A stretch of DNA of 40,663 nt from positions 1 to 40,663 of the forward strand of contig JAEDDW010000012.1 of the NCBI GenBank assembly GCA_016293645.1. The letters run 5' to 3'. A program made the position numbers and the translations under genes. Origin of the DNA: Treponema sp. (lineage in GTDB: Bacteria; Spirochaetota; Spirochaetia; Treponematales; Treponemataceae). The notes under the pieces are model-generated. The model was not told the origin of the DNA, did no database searches, and saw nothing but the letters and a program-made list of their open reading frames with translations. Below, one piece after another: positions 1-7,890 of the stretch. Every line of letters starts with the position of its first letter. Within the stretch, counting starts at the first letter, position 1.

Positions 1-128
1 GTTACAAAAGACCAAAGGAATTCATCTTTGCCGAAATTCCACGTAATGCCACGGGTAAAATTGAAAAACCAAAGCTCCGTAAAATGTACGGTGCAGATAA
101 ACTTGTAGAACAGGAAAACAGAGGTTGA
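1..128 (+). CDS. Acyl-CoA synthetase / AMP-dependent ligase, C-terminal fragment
   Basis: The open frame enters from the left edge (codons start at base 3) and ends at TGA 126-128. The visible C-terminus contains PRNATGKIEKPKLR, the terminal motif of the ANL (acyl/aryl-CoA synthetase) superfamily. The Lys of TGKI is the catalytic lysine of the adenylation half-reaction, often controlled by acetylation. Substrate cannot be told from 41 residues. The stop lies 2 bp before the ATG of the symporter gene, so the two are probably co-transcribed, which would link uptake of an acid to its CoA activation. The 5' part of the gene is outside the window. Confidence 0.8.
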   Translation, partial: YKRPKEFIFAEIPRNATGKIEKPKLRKMYGADKLVEQENRG

Positions 129-130
129 TC

Positions 131-1681
131 ATGGTTAAGTTGTTCATTCTGGTTGTTTACTTTGCTGTTCTGGTTGCCATTGGACTTTACTGCCGCAGGC
201 ATTCAACGGATGTAAACGGATTCGTTCTCGGGGGCCGCTCTGTTGGTCCATGGCTCACAGCTTTTGCCTACGGAACTTCATATTTCAGTGCCGTAGTTTT
301 TGTAGGCTACGCAGGACAGTTTGGCTGGCGATACGGAATCTCCGCAACCTGGGCTGGAATCGGAAATGCCATCATAGGTTCCCTCATGGCCTGGGTTGTC
401 CTTGGCCGGCGAACAAGAATCATGACACAGCATCTTGACAGCGCCACAATGCCACAGTTCTTTGGCCGCCGTTTTGATTCAACTGCCCTTAAGATCTACG
501 CTTCAGTGATCATCTTCATCTTCCTCATTCCATACACAGCCTCTTTGTACAATGGACTTTCCCGTCTTTTTGGAATGGCATTCAACATTGACTATTCAGT
601 CTGCATCATCCTCATGGCCGTTCTTACAGCCATATATGTCATTGCAGGCGGCTATATGGCAACTGCAATAAACGACTTCATCCAGGGAATCATCATGCTT
701 GTTGGCATCAGCGTAATCATTGCAGCAGTCCTCATGTCAAAAGGTGGATTCATGGCTGCCCTTGACGGTCTTGCCCGCATTGAGGATGCAAAGGTTGCAA
801 CCACACCTGGAATTTTCGCAAGCTTCTTTGGCCCTGATCCGTTGAATCTTTTCTTTGTTGTAATCCTTACTTCTTTGGGAACATGGGGACTTCCTCAGAT
901 GGTTCAGAAATTCTACGCAATCAAGAATGAGGAATCCATCAAGAAGGGAACAATCATCAGTACTCTCTTTGCTTTTGTTGTTGCAGGCGGATGCTACTTC
1001 CTAGGTGGATTTGGCCGTCTTTTCTCTGACATTCTCAATGTAGGTTCCAATGGTGTTCCTGCAGGTGGATTTGATGCAATCATTCCAGCTATGCTTTCGA
1101 CCTTGAGCCCGGTCCTCATTGCCCTTGTTGTAATTCTTGTTCTTTCAGCTTCAATGTCTACTTTGTCTTCACTTGTAATTGCTTCAAGTTCAACATTGAC
1201 TATCGACTTCCTCAAGGACAACTTCATCAAGAACATGTCGGAAAAAAAGCAGGTCCTCATGATCCGTTCCCTCATCGTGGTGTTCATTGCAATTTCGGCA
1301 GCCATCGCCCTTGTTCAGTACAAATCAAACGTCACTTTCATCGCTCAGCTCATGGGTGTTTCATGGGGTGCCCTTGCAGGAGCCTTCCTTGCACCGTTCA
1401 TGTATTCACTATACTGGAAGAAGGTTACAAAGGCTTCATGCTGCGTATGCTTTACTTTCGGTTCTGTGCTAATGATTTTGAACATGTTCCTTCGCCCTTA
1501 CTTCCCGGCCATCATGAAATCACCTATCAACAGCGGTGCCATCGCCATGATTGCGGGGCTTGTAATTGTTCCGATTGTAAGTTTGCTTACAAAGAAACCG
1601 GAAGACGGTCTTGTAGAGGAAACTTTCGCCTGTTATGAAAAGAAGGTTCCTGTAACCCAGAAAACTTCCCTTGAAGGTTGA
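131..1681 (+). CDS. Sodium:solute symporter (SSS family)
   Basis: The 516-residue very hydrophobic protein has about 13 membrane segments, the usual size and topology for SSS (PutP/PanF/SglT-like) Na+-coupled permeases. The N-terminal FVLGGRSVGPWLTAFAYGTS and the following YFSAVVFVGYAG correspond to the first conserved SSS helices. ATG 131 is preferred because AGAGG (120-124) lies 6 nt upstream; an in-frame TTG at 125 would give two more residues. It directly follows an acyl-CoA synthetase gene, so a carboxylate substrate is a reasonable guess, but substrate is not readable from sequence. Confidence 0.88.
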   Translation: MVKLFILVVYFAVLVAIGLYCRRHSTDVNGFVLGGRSVGPWLTAFAYGTSYFSAVVFVGYAGQFGWRYGISATWAGIGNAIIGSLMAWVVLGRRTRIMTQHLDSATMPQFFGRRFDSTALKIYASVIIFIFLIPYTASLYNGLSRLFGMAFNIDYSVCIILMAVLTAIYVIAGGYMATAINDFIQGIIMLVGISVIIAAVLMSKGGFMAALDGLARIEDAKVATTPGIFASFFGPDPLNLFFVVILTSLGTWGLPQMVQKFYAIKNEESIKKGTIISTLFAFVVAGGCYFLGGFGRLFSDILNVGSNGVPAGGFDAIIPAMLSTLSPVLIALVVILVLSASMSTLSSLVIASSSTLTIDFLKDNFIKNMSEKKQVLMIRSLIVVFIAISAAIALVQYKSNVTFIAQLMGVSWGALAGAFLAPFMYSLYWKKVTKASCCVCFTFGSVLMILNMFLRPYFPAIMKSPINSGAIAMIAGLVIVPIVSLLTKKPEDGLVEETFACYEKKVPVTQKTSLEG

Positions 1682-1728
1682 TTGTCTGAGGCTTTTAGTC
1701 AATAATATTTAGCTGAAAATCTTGTGAT

Positions 1729-1763
1729 CCTGTCTTCACTGAATTATTTTTGTTGAAGGCAGG
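1729..1763 (+). terminator. Stem-loop after the symporter gene, possible terminator
   Basis: CCTGTCTTCA (1729-1738) pairs with TGAAGGCAGG (1754-1763), a 10-bp stem with one G-U pair and a 15-nt loop. Only a mixed pyrimidine tract (ACTCTTCTTTA) follows instead of a pure T-run, so termination may be weak. Confidence 0.45.
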
Positions 1764-1786
1764 ACTCTTCTTTATAGATACTTATT

Positions 1787-1816
1787 TTGGAATTTACCCG
1801 GAATTTGAAATATAAT
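1787..1816 (+). promoter_or_regulatory. Promoter of the chemotaxis receptor gene
   Basis: TTGGAA (1787-1792) and a perfect TATAAT (1811-1816) are separated by 18 bp, giving a start near 1823, followed by GGAG (1829-1832) and ATG 1841. This places the longest open frame's TTG start (1787) inside the -35 element, which argues against that start. Confidence 0.65.
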
Positions 1817-1840
1817 GCTTATATACATGGAGAATTGACT

Positions 1841-3934
1841 ATGAAAAGGAAGATTTCGCTTAAGGTTAAACTTGTGACTGTTATTATAGGTCTGATCACT
1901 ATCTGTACAATGGTGCAGGGAACACTTGTAAAAAAGATAGCAGGTGAATCATTGAATGAGGCCGTTCTGAAGACCGTTGTCACGATGACTGATAAGGTTG
2001 CAAATGAATTTTACATTCGAAACACAGAGGAACTTCGATCACTGCATAATATAGCCAGCCTTAAGTTCATGACTGACGAAAATCTTTCTACGGAACAGAA
2101 ATGTGCACAGCTTGTGAAAATTGCGCAGAACAGCAACGGACGATATTTTAATTTTGCCTATTATGGTCCGGATGGCCTCACATATATTCCGGAACGACCT
2201 GGTCAGCCTATCGATCTTTCAGACAGAGCATATTTCAAAATCCCGATGACGGGAAAAGATTATATTGGTGATCCTTTCGTAAATAACGTTACGGGACAGT
2301 ACACAATGTTCTATGGTGTTCCTGTAATGAAGGATGGAAAAGTAATCGGTGTAATTACAAGCGTAAACAATGGTAATTTCATCGACAAGATAACTGAAGG
2401 CATTGATGTTGGTGGAGGAATTCATCCAGGTGTAATGAATATGAAAACCGGACAGACCATCGGAAATTCAAATTCAGAAACTGAAAAGGGAGACAACATA
2501 AAGGATCTTGATCCGGAAACGGAGCTGGGAAAAGTCCTCGGAAAAGCATTCAGCGGAAAAACAGGAGTTGATGTATTTACCGATCATGTGCTTAAAAAGA
2601 AGATGATTGCAAGTTATAAACCCGTTGGTGATGAAAGCGGATGGCTTGTTTTCTGTGCGGCTCCATATGATTTTTATTTTGGATCGATTGAAAGACTGAA
2701 CAAAATTCTCATGATCATACTTGTCCTTTCAATTGCACTCGGTGCGATCGTTGGAATCATCTGCATTTCCAGCCTCATCAGACCGTTGTTCTACGTGAAG
2801 AACTCCATTGCTGAGATTGCTACAGGCCATGCAGATCTTTCAAGCCGGATCACTCAGTCGTCAAATGACGAAGTCGGAGAAGTTGTTGATGGATTCAATA
2901 CCTTCGTTGGAAAACTTCAGACAATCATGACTGAGCTCAAGAATTCAAAAGTTGAACTTGCGTCTGCCGGTGACAATCTTGTTGCAAGTGCGGAGGATAC
3001 AAGCGCTTCGATCACTGAAATCATTGAAAACATCGATTCAGTTCACAGTCAGATCAACAGCCAGAGCAACAGTGTTTCAGAAACTGCCGGTGCCGTAAAT
3101 GAAATTGCATCGAATATTGAGTCACTTGAAAGAATGATCGAAAACCAGAGTGACGGCATTTCTCAGGCTTCTGCCGCAGTTGAACAGATGATCGGAAACA
3201 TCCGTTCCGTCAATTCTTCCGTTGAGAAAATGGCATCATCATTTGAGAACCTCTCTTCAAGTGCAAGTTCCGGGGCTCAGATTCAGCATGATGTAAACGA
3301 AAAAATTGAAAAGATAAAGGTTCAGAGTGAGACACTTCAGGAAGCAAATATCGCCATTTCTGCAATAGCTGCCCAGACAAACCTTCTTGCAATGAATGCT
3401 GCCATAGAAGCCGCCCATGCAGGTGAAGCTGGAAAAGGATTCTCTGTTGTTGCCGATGAAATCCGTAAGCTTTCGGAAACTTCTTCTGCCCAGTCAAAGA
3501 CAATCGGTGAAGAACTTGACAGCATCAGGGATGCAATTGACGGTGTTGTCTCTGCATCAAACATGTCCAGCTCGGCATTCCAGAATGTCGCTTCAAAAAT
3601 CAATGAAACGGATGAGCTTGTCCGTCAGATCAAGGCTGCTATGGAAGAACAGACACAGGGGTCTCAGCAGATCAATGATGCCCTTCATAACATGAATGAC
3701 AGTACTGCGGAAGTTAAGAGTGCTTCTCGTGAAATGTCCGAAGGAAACAGGCAGATTCTTTCAGAAGTCAAGAACCTTCAGGATGCAACACAGGTAATGA
3801 AACTCAGTATGGAAGAAATGTCTGCTGGTGCAAGAAAGATCAATGAGACTGGAGTTGTTCTTTCTGACATTTCGGCAGCAATGAAGGATTCCATTGAGAA
3901 AATCGGTGGGGAAATTGATCAATTTAAGGTCTGA
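1841..3934 (+). CDS. Methyl-accepting chemotaxis protein (dCache-HAMP-MA)
   Basis: The 697-residue transmembrane chemoreceptor has TM1 at about residues 10-30, a periplasmic double-Cache-like sensor at about 31-285, TM2 at about 286-312, HAMP at about 313-363 (RPLFYVKNSIAEIATG...), then a long coiled-coil signalling domain. The highly conserved hairpin tip is at about residues 508-546 (AQTNLLAMNAAIEAAHAGE, then GKGFSVVADEIRKL), which binds CheW/CheA. The sensor holds a Cache-type segment, DRAYFKIPMTGKDYIGDP, and GVPVMKDGKVIGVI. The ligand is unknown. The start at 1841 is supported by the promoter and by GGAG 9 nt upstream. It is monocistronic. Confidence 0.93.
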   Translation: MKRKISLKVKLVTVIIGLITICTMVQGTLVKKIAGESLNEAVLKTVVTMTDKVANEFYIRNTEELRSLHNIASLKFMTDENLSTEQKCAQLVKIAQNSNGRYFNFAYYGPDGLTYIPERPGQPIDLSDRAYFKIPMTGKDYIGDPFVNNVTGQYTMFYGVPVMKDGKVIGVITSVNNGNFIDKITEGIDVGGGIHPGVMNMKTGQTIGNSNSETEKGDNIKDLDPETELGKVLGKAFSGKTGVDVFTDHVLKKKMIASYKPVGDESGWLVFCAAPYDFYFGSIERLNKILMIILVLSIALGAIVGIICISSLIRPLFYVKNSIAEIATGHADLSSRITQSSNDEVGEVVDGFNTFVGKLQTIMTELKNSKVELASAGDNLVASAEDTSASITEIIENIDSVHSQINSQSNSVSETAGAVNEIASNIESLERMIENQSDGISQASAAVEQMIGNIRSVNSSVEKMASSFENLSSSASSGAQIQHDVNEKIEKIKVQSETLQEANIAISAIAAQTNLLAMNAAIEAAHAGEAGKGFSVVADEIRKLSETSSAQSKTIGEELDSIRDAIDGVVSASNMSSSAFQNVASKINETDELVRQIKAAMEEQTQGSQQINDALHNMNDSTAEVKSASREMSEGNRQILSEVKNLQDATQVMKLSMEEMSAGARKINETGVVLSDISAAMKDSIEKIGGEIDQFKV

Positions 3935-3961
3935 GTAAATCCCTTCTGGATTTTCTCAGAC

Positions 3962-3989
3962 TGCACGAACTGCTTTAGCAGTTCGTGCA
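3962..3989. repeat. Perfect 28-bp palindrome after the MCP gene
   Basis: TGCACGAACTGCT (3962-3974) is repeated in inverted orientation at 3977-3989 with a 2-nt centre, so it forms a 13-bp hairpin. No T-run follows on the plus strand, so it is not a classical intrinsic terminator. It sits next to a solitary copy of the CTTCGACTGCGCTCAG-type element. Confidence 0.6.
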
Positions 3990-4008
3990 CACTGGAAAGG
4001 CAGGACTG

Positions 4009-4024
4009 CTGAGCGTAGTCGAAG
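4009..4024 (-). repeat. Solitary copy of the dispersed 16-mer CTTCGACTrCGCTCAG
   Basis: On the minus strand this reads CTTCGACTACGCTCAG, a 15/16 match to the 16-mer that opens the repeat arrays at 9220 and 40111. Here it stands alone, followed by T-rich DNA. Confidence 0.6.
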
Positions 4025-4066
4025 CATTTTTAATAAATTATGCTTTCTCTGATCAAATAGCTCTGC

Positions 4067-4072
4067 TATAAT
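4067..4072 (+). promoter_or_regulatory. -10 element of thyX; mRNA may be nearly leaderless
   Basis: A perfect TATAAT ends 9 bp before the thyX ATG. The expected start is near 4079, leaving about 3 nt of leader. The only purine-rich Shine-Dalgarno candidate (AGGA 4076-4079) is 2 nt from ATG, too close to work normally. The -35 is weak (TTTCTC, 17 bp upstream). Confidence 0.5.
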
Positions 4073-4081
4073 AGTAGGACT

Positions 4082-4774
4082 ATGATTACAATCTTACCTG
4101 AAACAACTAAAAATCCTATTACAAAAATCGGACTCATGGCGGGTGTCTGCTGGAACGGGGACACTACAGATCCTGAAAAGAATTATAAGCGAGGGATGGA
4201 CTGCATCCTTTGCGAGCACGGAAGAACTTTTGAATATCCTGATGTTGAAATGGTAATTGACGGATATTCCGCACGGTGCATACGCGAATGGTACACTCAT
4301 ATTGCAGGAGGTCCGACACGCCTTCAGTCATCCACAAGATACGTAAAATGGGAAGGTGAAAACTTTTCCGACAATTTCGTTGTTCCGCCCAGCGTGGAAA
4401 AAGCGAAGGCAGACAAAGCCGCTTTTGAAGCCCTTGAAGACTTTCAGAAATCATTCATGACTCTTCTTTCAACAATGGAAACTGCAGGAGTTCCTAAGGA
4501 AGACATTGCCATGTTCTATCCGCTGGGAATGAAAACAAAAATCGTGGACAAGCGCAACATGAGGAGTCTTGTAGAAATGTCACACCAGCGTCTGTGCACA
4601 AGAGCCTACTGGGAATACCGCAAGCTCATGAAGGACATCTGTGACGCGCTGTCTGAATACAGCGAAGAATGGAAATGGATCGTAGATAATCTGATGAAAC
4701 CAAAGTGCGAAGTTACGGGATTCTGCAGGGAAAAGAAATCCTGCGGACGTAAGCCTAAAGTTGAGGTGAAATGA
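4082..4774 (+). CDS. thyX: FAD-dependent thymidylate synthase ThyX
   Basis: ThyX makes dTMP from dUMP using methylene-THF and FAD/NADPH; it is cytosolic and usually homotetrameric. The 230-residue protein is the normal family size. DGYSARCIREWYTHI followed by GGPTRLQSSTRYVKW is a diverged form of the ThyX signature region (flavin and dUMP binding). MKTKIVDKRNMRSLVEM and RLCTRAYWEYRKLM match the C-terminal helix bundle with the conserved NxRxL. I recognise the N-terminus as typical of the clostridial/spirochaetal subgroup, which supports ATG 4082. The stop overlaps the iorA start (ATGA), so dTMP synthesis is translationally coupled to an oxo-acid oxidoreductase, which is unexpected. Confidence 0.85.
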   Translation: MITILPETTKNPITKIGLMAGVCWNGDTTDPEKNYKRGMDCILCEHGRTFEYPDVEMVIDGYSARCIREWYTHIAGGPTRLQSSTRYVKWEGENFSDNFVVPPSVEKAKADKAAFEALEDFQKSFMTLLSTMETAGVPKEDIAMFYPLGMKTKIVDKRNMRSLVEMSHQRLCTRAYWEYRKLMKDICDALSEYSEEWKWIVDNLMKPKCEVTGFCREKKSCGRKPKVEVK

Positions 4775-6525
4775 TGAAAAAATTGATGCTTGGAAATGCA
4801 GCTTTGGCCCGCGGATTTTATGAAGCCGGCTGCAAGGTGTTCTCAAGCTATCCAGGAACACCAAGTACGGAAATTACTGAGGAAGCGGCTAAGTACAAGG
4901 AAATCTATTGCGAGTGGGCGCCAAATGAAAAGGTTGCAGTTGAATCCGCCCATGGTGCAAGCCTTGGTGGTGTTCGTGCTGCAAGTGCCATGAAGCATGT
5001 TGGCCTTAATGTTGCAGCCGATCCAATCTTTACGATTTCGTACCAGGGCCTCAATGCCGGTCTTGTAATCGTAGTCGCCGACGATCCTGCATTTCATTCC
5101 TCACAGAACGAGCAGGACAGCCGCCATTACGCCATAGCCGCCAAGATTCCGATGCTTGAACCAAGTGACAGCCAGGAATGCCTTGATTTTGTTAAGACAG
5201 CCTACGAGATTTCTGATAAGTTCAATACTCCGGTTTTCATCAGGACATGTACACGAGTTGCCCATAGCCAGAGTGTTGTAGAAGCTGGTGAGCGCGTTGA
5301 AGTTCCGCAGGTGCCTTATGTAAAGGACCAGATGAAGGTCATGATGACAAAGGCTGTTAAACTTGCCCATGACAGGGTTGAGCAGCGTACGGCCGATCTT
5401 GCTGAATGGTCATGCAGTTCCGGCATCAACCGCATTGAGATGGGCGGAACAAAACTGGGCATCATTGCTGACAGCACAAGCTACCAGTATGCAAAGGAAG
5501 TTTTTGGCGATGAAGTTTCGATCTTGAAAATCGGAATGGTATATCCGCTTCCTGAAAAAATGATCCGGGATTTTGCTTCCAAAGTGGATGAACTTTACAT
5601 CATGGAAGAACTTGATCCGATCATTGAAACCTATGTTAAATCCCTTGGAATCAAATGCACAGGAAAAGATAAATTCCCGATCTGCGGTGAGTTCAGCCAG
5701 AACCTGGTGCGCAAGGTGATGGGTAAGGATGTTCCAGACACGTATTCATTTTCGGCAGAGGGTGCTGTGGAAATTCCGCCTAGACCTCCTGTCATGTGTG
5801 CGGGCTGTCCACATCGCGGCATTTTCTACACCCTCAAGAAGAACAAATGCAACGTATACGGCGACATAGGATGTTATACTCTTGGTGCCGTTGCTCCGCT
5901 GAATGCCATGGACCTTAACGTGTGCATGGGTGCAAGCTGTTCCGGTCTTCACGGTTTCAACAAGGCCATGGGAGAGGCAGGAGAAAAGAATTCCGTTGCG
6001 GTCATCGGCGACAGTACTTTCATGCATTCGGGCATGACGGGACTTTCTACCATTGCATACAACGGAACAAATTCAACCGTGATAATTCTTGACAACTCCA
6101 TTACGGGCATGACGGGACATCAGCAGAATCCTACGACGGGTAAAAATCTTTACGGAGATCCTGCCAGCAAGGTTGATCTTGAAGCCCTTTGCCGTGCCCT
6201 CGGCATAAACCGCGTAAAGGTTGTTGATCCATATGACCTTGCTGCCGTTGATGCTACCCTCAAGGAAGAACTTGCTGCCGGGGAGCCGAGCGTAATCATA
6301 AGCCGCCGTCCATGTGTAATGATCAAGGGCATCAAGCATAATCCTCCGCTGAAGATAGAAAACGACAGATGCAAGGGATGCAAGAGCTGCATGAAGATCG
6401 GCTGTCCTGCCATCGCCTTTGACAAGGAGACAAAGAAGGCAAGCATCGATTCGACCCTCTGTGTGGGATGCAACGTCTGCAATCAGCTTTGTGCTTTTGA
6501 CGCAATTACAGGAGGCGCAGAATGA
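4771..6525 (+). CDS. iorA: Indolepyruvate:ferredoxin oxidoreductase, alpha subunit (copy 1)
   Basis: The 584-residue cytosolic TPP enzyme oxidatively decarboxylates aryl (or branched) 2-oxo acids to acyl-CoA, reducing ferredoxin. The N-terminal pyrimidine-binding domain contains SSYPGTPSTEI and the catalytic-type Glu in NEKVAVESA. The TPP-binding region is GDIGCYTLG...GASCSGLHGF and GDSTFMHSGMTGL...DNSITGMTGH. At the C-terminus is a 2x[4Fe-4S] ferredoxin domain, CKGCKSCMKIGCP and CVGCNVCNQLCA; the second cluster has Ala where Pro is usual after the last Cys. The start overlaps thyX by 4 nt and the stop overlaps iorB. A second, diverged copy lies at 32640-34460 on the minus strand. Confidence 0.94.
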   Translation: MMKKLMLGNAALARGFYEAGCKVFSSYPGTPSTEITEEAAKYKEIYCEWAPNEKVAVESAHGASLGGVRAASAMKHVGLNVAADPIFTISYQGLNAGLVIVVADDPAFHSSQNEQDSRHYAIAAKIPMLEPSDSQECLDFVKTAYEISDKFNTPVFIRTCTRVAHSQSVVEAGERVEVPQVPYVKDQMKVMMTKAVKLAHDRVEQRTADLAEWSCSSGINRIEMGGTKLGIIADSTSYQYAKEVFGDEVSILKIGMVYPLPEKMIRDFASKVDELYIMEELDPIIETYVKSLGIKCTGKDKFPICGEFSQNLVRKVMGKDVPDTYSFSAEGAVEIPPRPPVMCAGCPHRGIFYTLKKNKCNVYGDIGCYTLGAVAPLNAMDLNVCMGASCSGLHGFNKAMGEAGEKNSVAVIGDSTFMHSGMTGLSTIAYNGTNSTVIILDNSITGMTGHQQNPTTGKNLYGDPASKVDLEALCRALGINRVKVVDPYDLAAVDATLKEELAAGEPSVIISRRPCVMIKGIKHNPPLKIENDRCKGCKSCMKIGCPAIAFDKETKKASIDSTLCVGCNVCNQLCAFDAITGGAE

Positions 6526-7088
6526 ACATCATGATAGTTGGAGTTGGCGGTCAGGGAACTCTTCTTGCTTCCAAACTTTTGGGACATGTGCTCCTCAATG
6601 AAGGTCACGACGTAAAGGTTTCTGAGGTACACGGAATGAGTCAGCGCGGAGGCAGCGTTGTGACGTATGTCCGCTTTGGAAAGAAAATATATTCACCTGT
6701 AATCGACAAAGGAGAAGCAGACATCATACTTTCCTTTGAGCAGCTGGAAGCCGCACGCTGGTTTGAATTCCTCAAGAAGGACGGACTTGTAATCACAAAT
6801 ACGCAGCGTCTTAATCCGATGCCAGTAATAACTGGGGATGCGGAATATCCTGAAGGACTTGTTGAAAAGATGAAGGCAGCAGGTACCAGAGTTGTTGCGG
6901 AGGATTTCCTTTCTGCCGCAGAAAAGGCTGGAAGTTCAAAGGCAGTCAACATCGCTTTGCTCGGATGTCTTTCAAAACATTTCAGTGAAATCTCAAAGGA
7001 AAAATGGGATGAGGCAATTGATGCGGTTGTCCCGGAAAAGTTCCGTGAGCTTAACCACAAGGCTTTTGATTACGGAAGGGAAATATGA
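6522..7088 (+). CDS. iorB: Indolepyruvate:ferredoxin oxidoreductase, beta subunit (copy 1)
   Basis: The 188-residue pyruvate:ferredoxin oxidoreductase gamma-like subunit partners IorA. The N-terminal GVGGQGTLLASKLLG and the following VSEVHGMSQRGGSVVTYVRFG are the two family hallmarks (CoA/2-oxo-acid oxidoreductase gamma domain). Start and stop both overlap neighbours by ATGA (iorA upstream, deacetylase downstream), so all four genes from thyX on form a tightly coupled operon. Confidence in family is high; which oxo acid is used is unknown. Confidence 0.94.
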   Translation: MNIMIVGVGGQGTLLASKLLGHVLLNEGHDVKVSEVHGMSQRGGSVVTYVRFGKKIYSPVIDKGEADIILSFEQLEAARWFEFLKKDGLVITNTQRLNPMPVITGDAEYPEGLVEKMKAAGTRVVAEDFLSAAEKAGSSKAVNIALLGCLSKHFSEISKEKWDEAIDAVVPEKFRELNHKAFDYGREI

Positions 7089-7708
7089 GCATGTATTGTT
7101 CCCTGACTTTTGATGATGGCCCAAATCTCACCACAAGCATCCGCATGCTGGATGTGCTTGAAAGACACAAGGTTCGCGCTTCTTTCTTTGTGTGCGGTAA
7201 GAACATCAATGATGAGACCAAAAAGATCATGCTCAGGGCACAGTCGCTCGGCTGTACGATTGAAAACCATTCCTGGAGCCACAGCCACATGACGGAACTT
7301 TCTTCGGAAGAAATCAAGAATGAATTTGACCGCACTTCAGCACTCATAGAAAATGTCACAGGACGTCGGCCTGAATTTTTCCGTGCTCCATACATCGATG
7401 CCGATGAAAAGGTTTTTTCTTCGGTGCCGGTTCCTTTCATCGAAGGAGAAAACTGCGAGGACTGGCTTGCGGAAGTGGATGCCGATACCCGCTATGAGCG
7501 CATCATTTCCACAATCAGCAGCGGGTCATTGCTTCTTCTTCACGACTTTGAAGGGAACGAAGCAACCGTAGAATGCATTGACCGTCTGATTCCCGTGCTC
7601 AAGGACCGCGGCTTTGAATTGTTGACTGCACCGGAAATTTTCAAAAAACTTGGAGTAGATCCGGATGTGCATGGCCACCAGTGGAAGAATGTTCTGAAAG
7701 ACATCTGA
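7085..7708 (+). CDS. Polysaccharide deacetylase (NodB-homology) family protein, apparently cytosolic
   Basis: The 207-residue protein shows all metal and catalytic motifs of carbohydrate esterase family 4: LTFDDGPN (catalytic base Asp and metal Asp), HSWSHSHM (HxxxH metal ligands), FFRAPY, and SLLLLHDFE (catalytic His region). It begins almost directly with the first motif (MSMYCSLTFDDGP), with no signal peptide or membrane anchor. That is unusual, since most CE4 enzymes act on peptidoglycan or exopolysaccharide outside the cytoplasm. It is translationally coupled to iorB by ATGA. The substrate is unknown; a small cytosolic amide is possible. Confidence 0.88.
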   Translation: MSMYCSLTFDDGPNLTTSIRMLDVLERHKVRASFFVCGKNINDETKKIMLRAQSLGCTIENHSWSHSHMTELSSEEIKNEFDRTSALIENVTGRRPEFFRAPYIDADEKVFSSVPVPFIEGENCEDWLAEVDADTRYERIISTISSGSLLLLHDFEGNEATVECIDRLIPVLKDRGFELLTAPEIFKKLGVDPDVHGHQWKNVLKDI

Positions 7709-7728
7709 GTGGAGATTCCAAGGGCGGC

Positions 7729-7796
7729 CTAGCCCCGATAGAAGCGGAATGGACGCAGTGAAGCGGAGTCCATTGGAGCGGATAGCGGGTTTTGCA
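7729..7796. repeat. REP-like palindromic intergenic element
   Basis: A GC-rich imperfect palindrome has outer arms CCCG (7734-7737) and CGGG (7786-7789), with GATAGAAGCGG on one side and AGCGGATAGCGGG on the other. An inner hairpin pairs AATGGAC (7748-7754) with GTCCATT (7768-7774). From memory, similar CCCCGATAGAAGCGG...GCGGATAGCGGG elements are dispersed in intergenic DNA of treponemes and some Bacteroidota; I could not verify this here. It may act as a transcript end or stabiliser. Confidence 0.6.
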
Positions 7797-7826
7797 AGGA
7801 ATCATGCTCTGTGGGAAAAATCAAAT

Positions 7827-7855
7827 TTGCCTTTTTGAGACCCATGTTGTAAAAT
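7827..7855 (+). promoter_or_regulatory. Putative promoter of the three-domain regulator gene
   Basis: TTGCCT (7827-7832) and TAAAAT (7850-7855) are separated by 17 bp. GGAG (7881-7884) and ATG 7891 follow. Confidence 0.45.
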
Positions 7856-7890
7856 CGAATGTACTTTTTATTTTAAAATTGGAGCTGTTC

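Noticed and set aside
1787..1840. Upstream extension of the chemoreceptor start
   Set aside because: The TTG start lies in the -35 box and the extension spans the TATAAT; ATG 1841 has GGAG at proper distance.
4009..4024. CTTCGACTGCGCTCAG as terminal repeat of an insertion sequence
   Set aside because: The bracketed segments contain no transposase frame and no target-site duplication that I can see.
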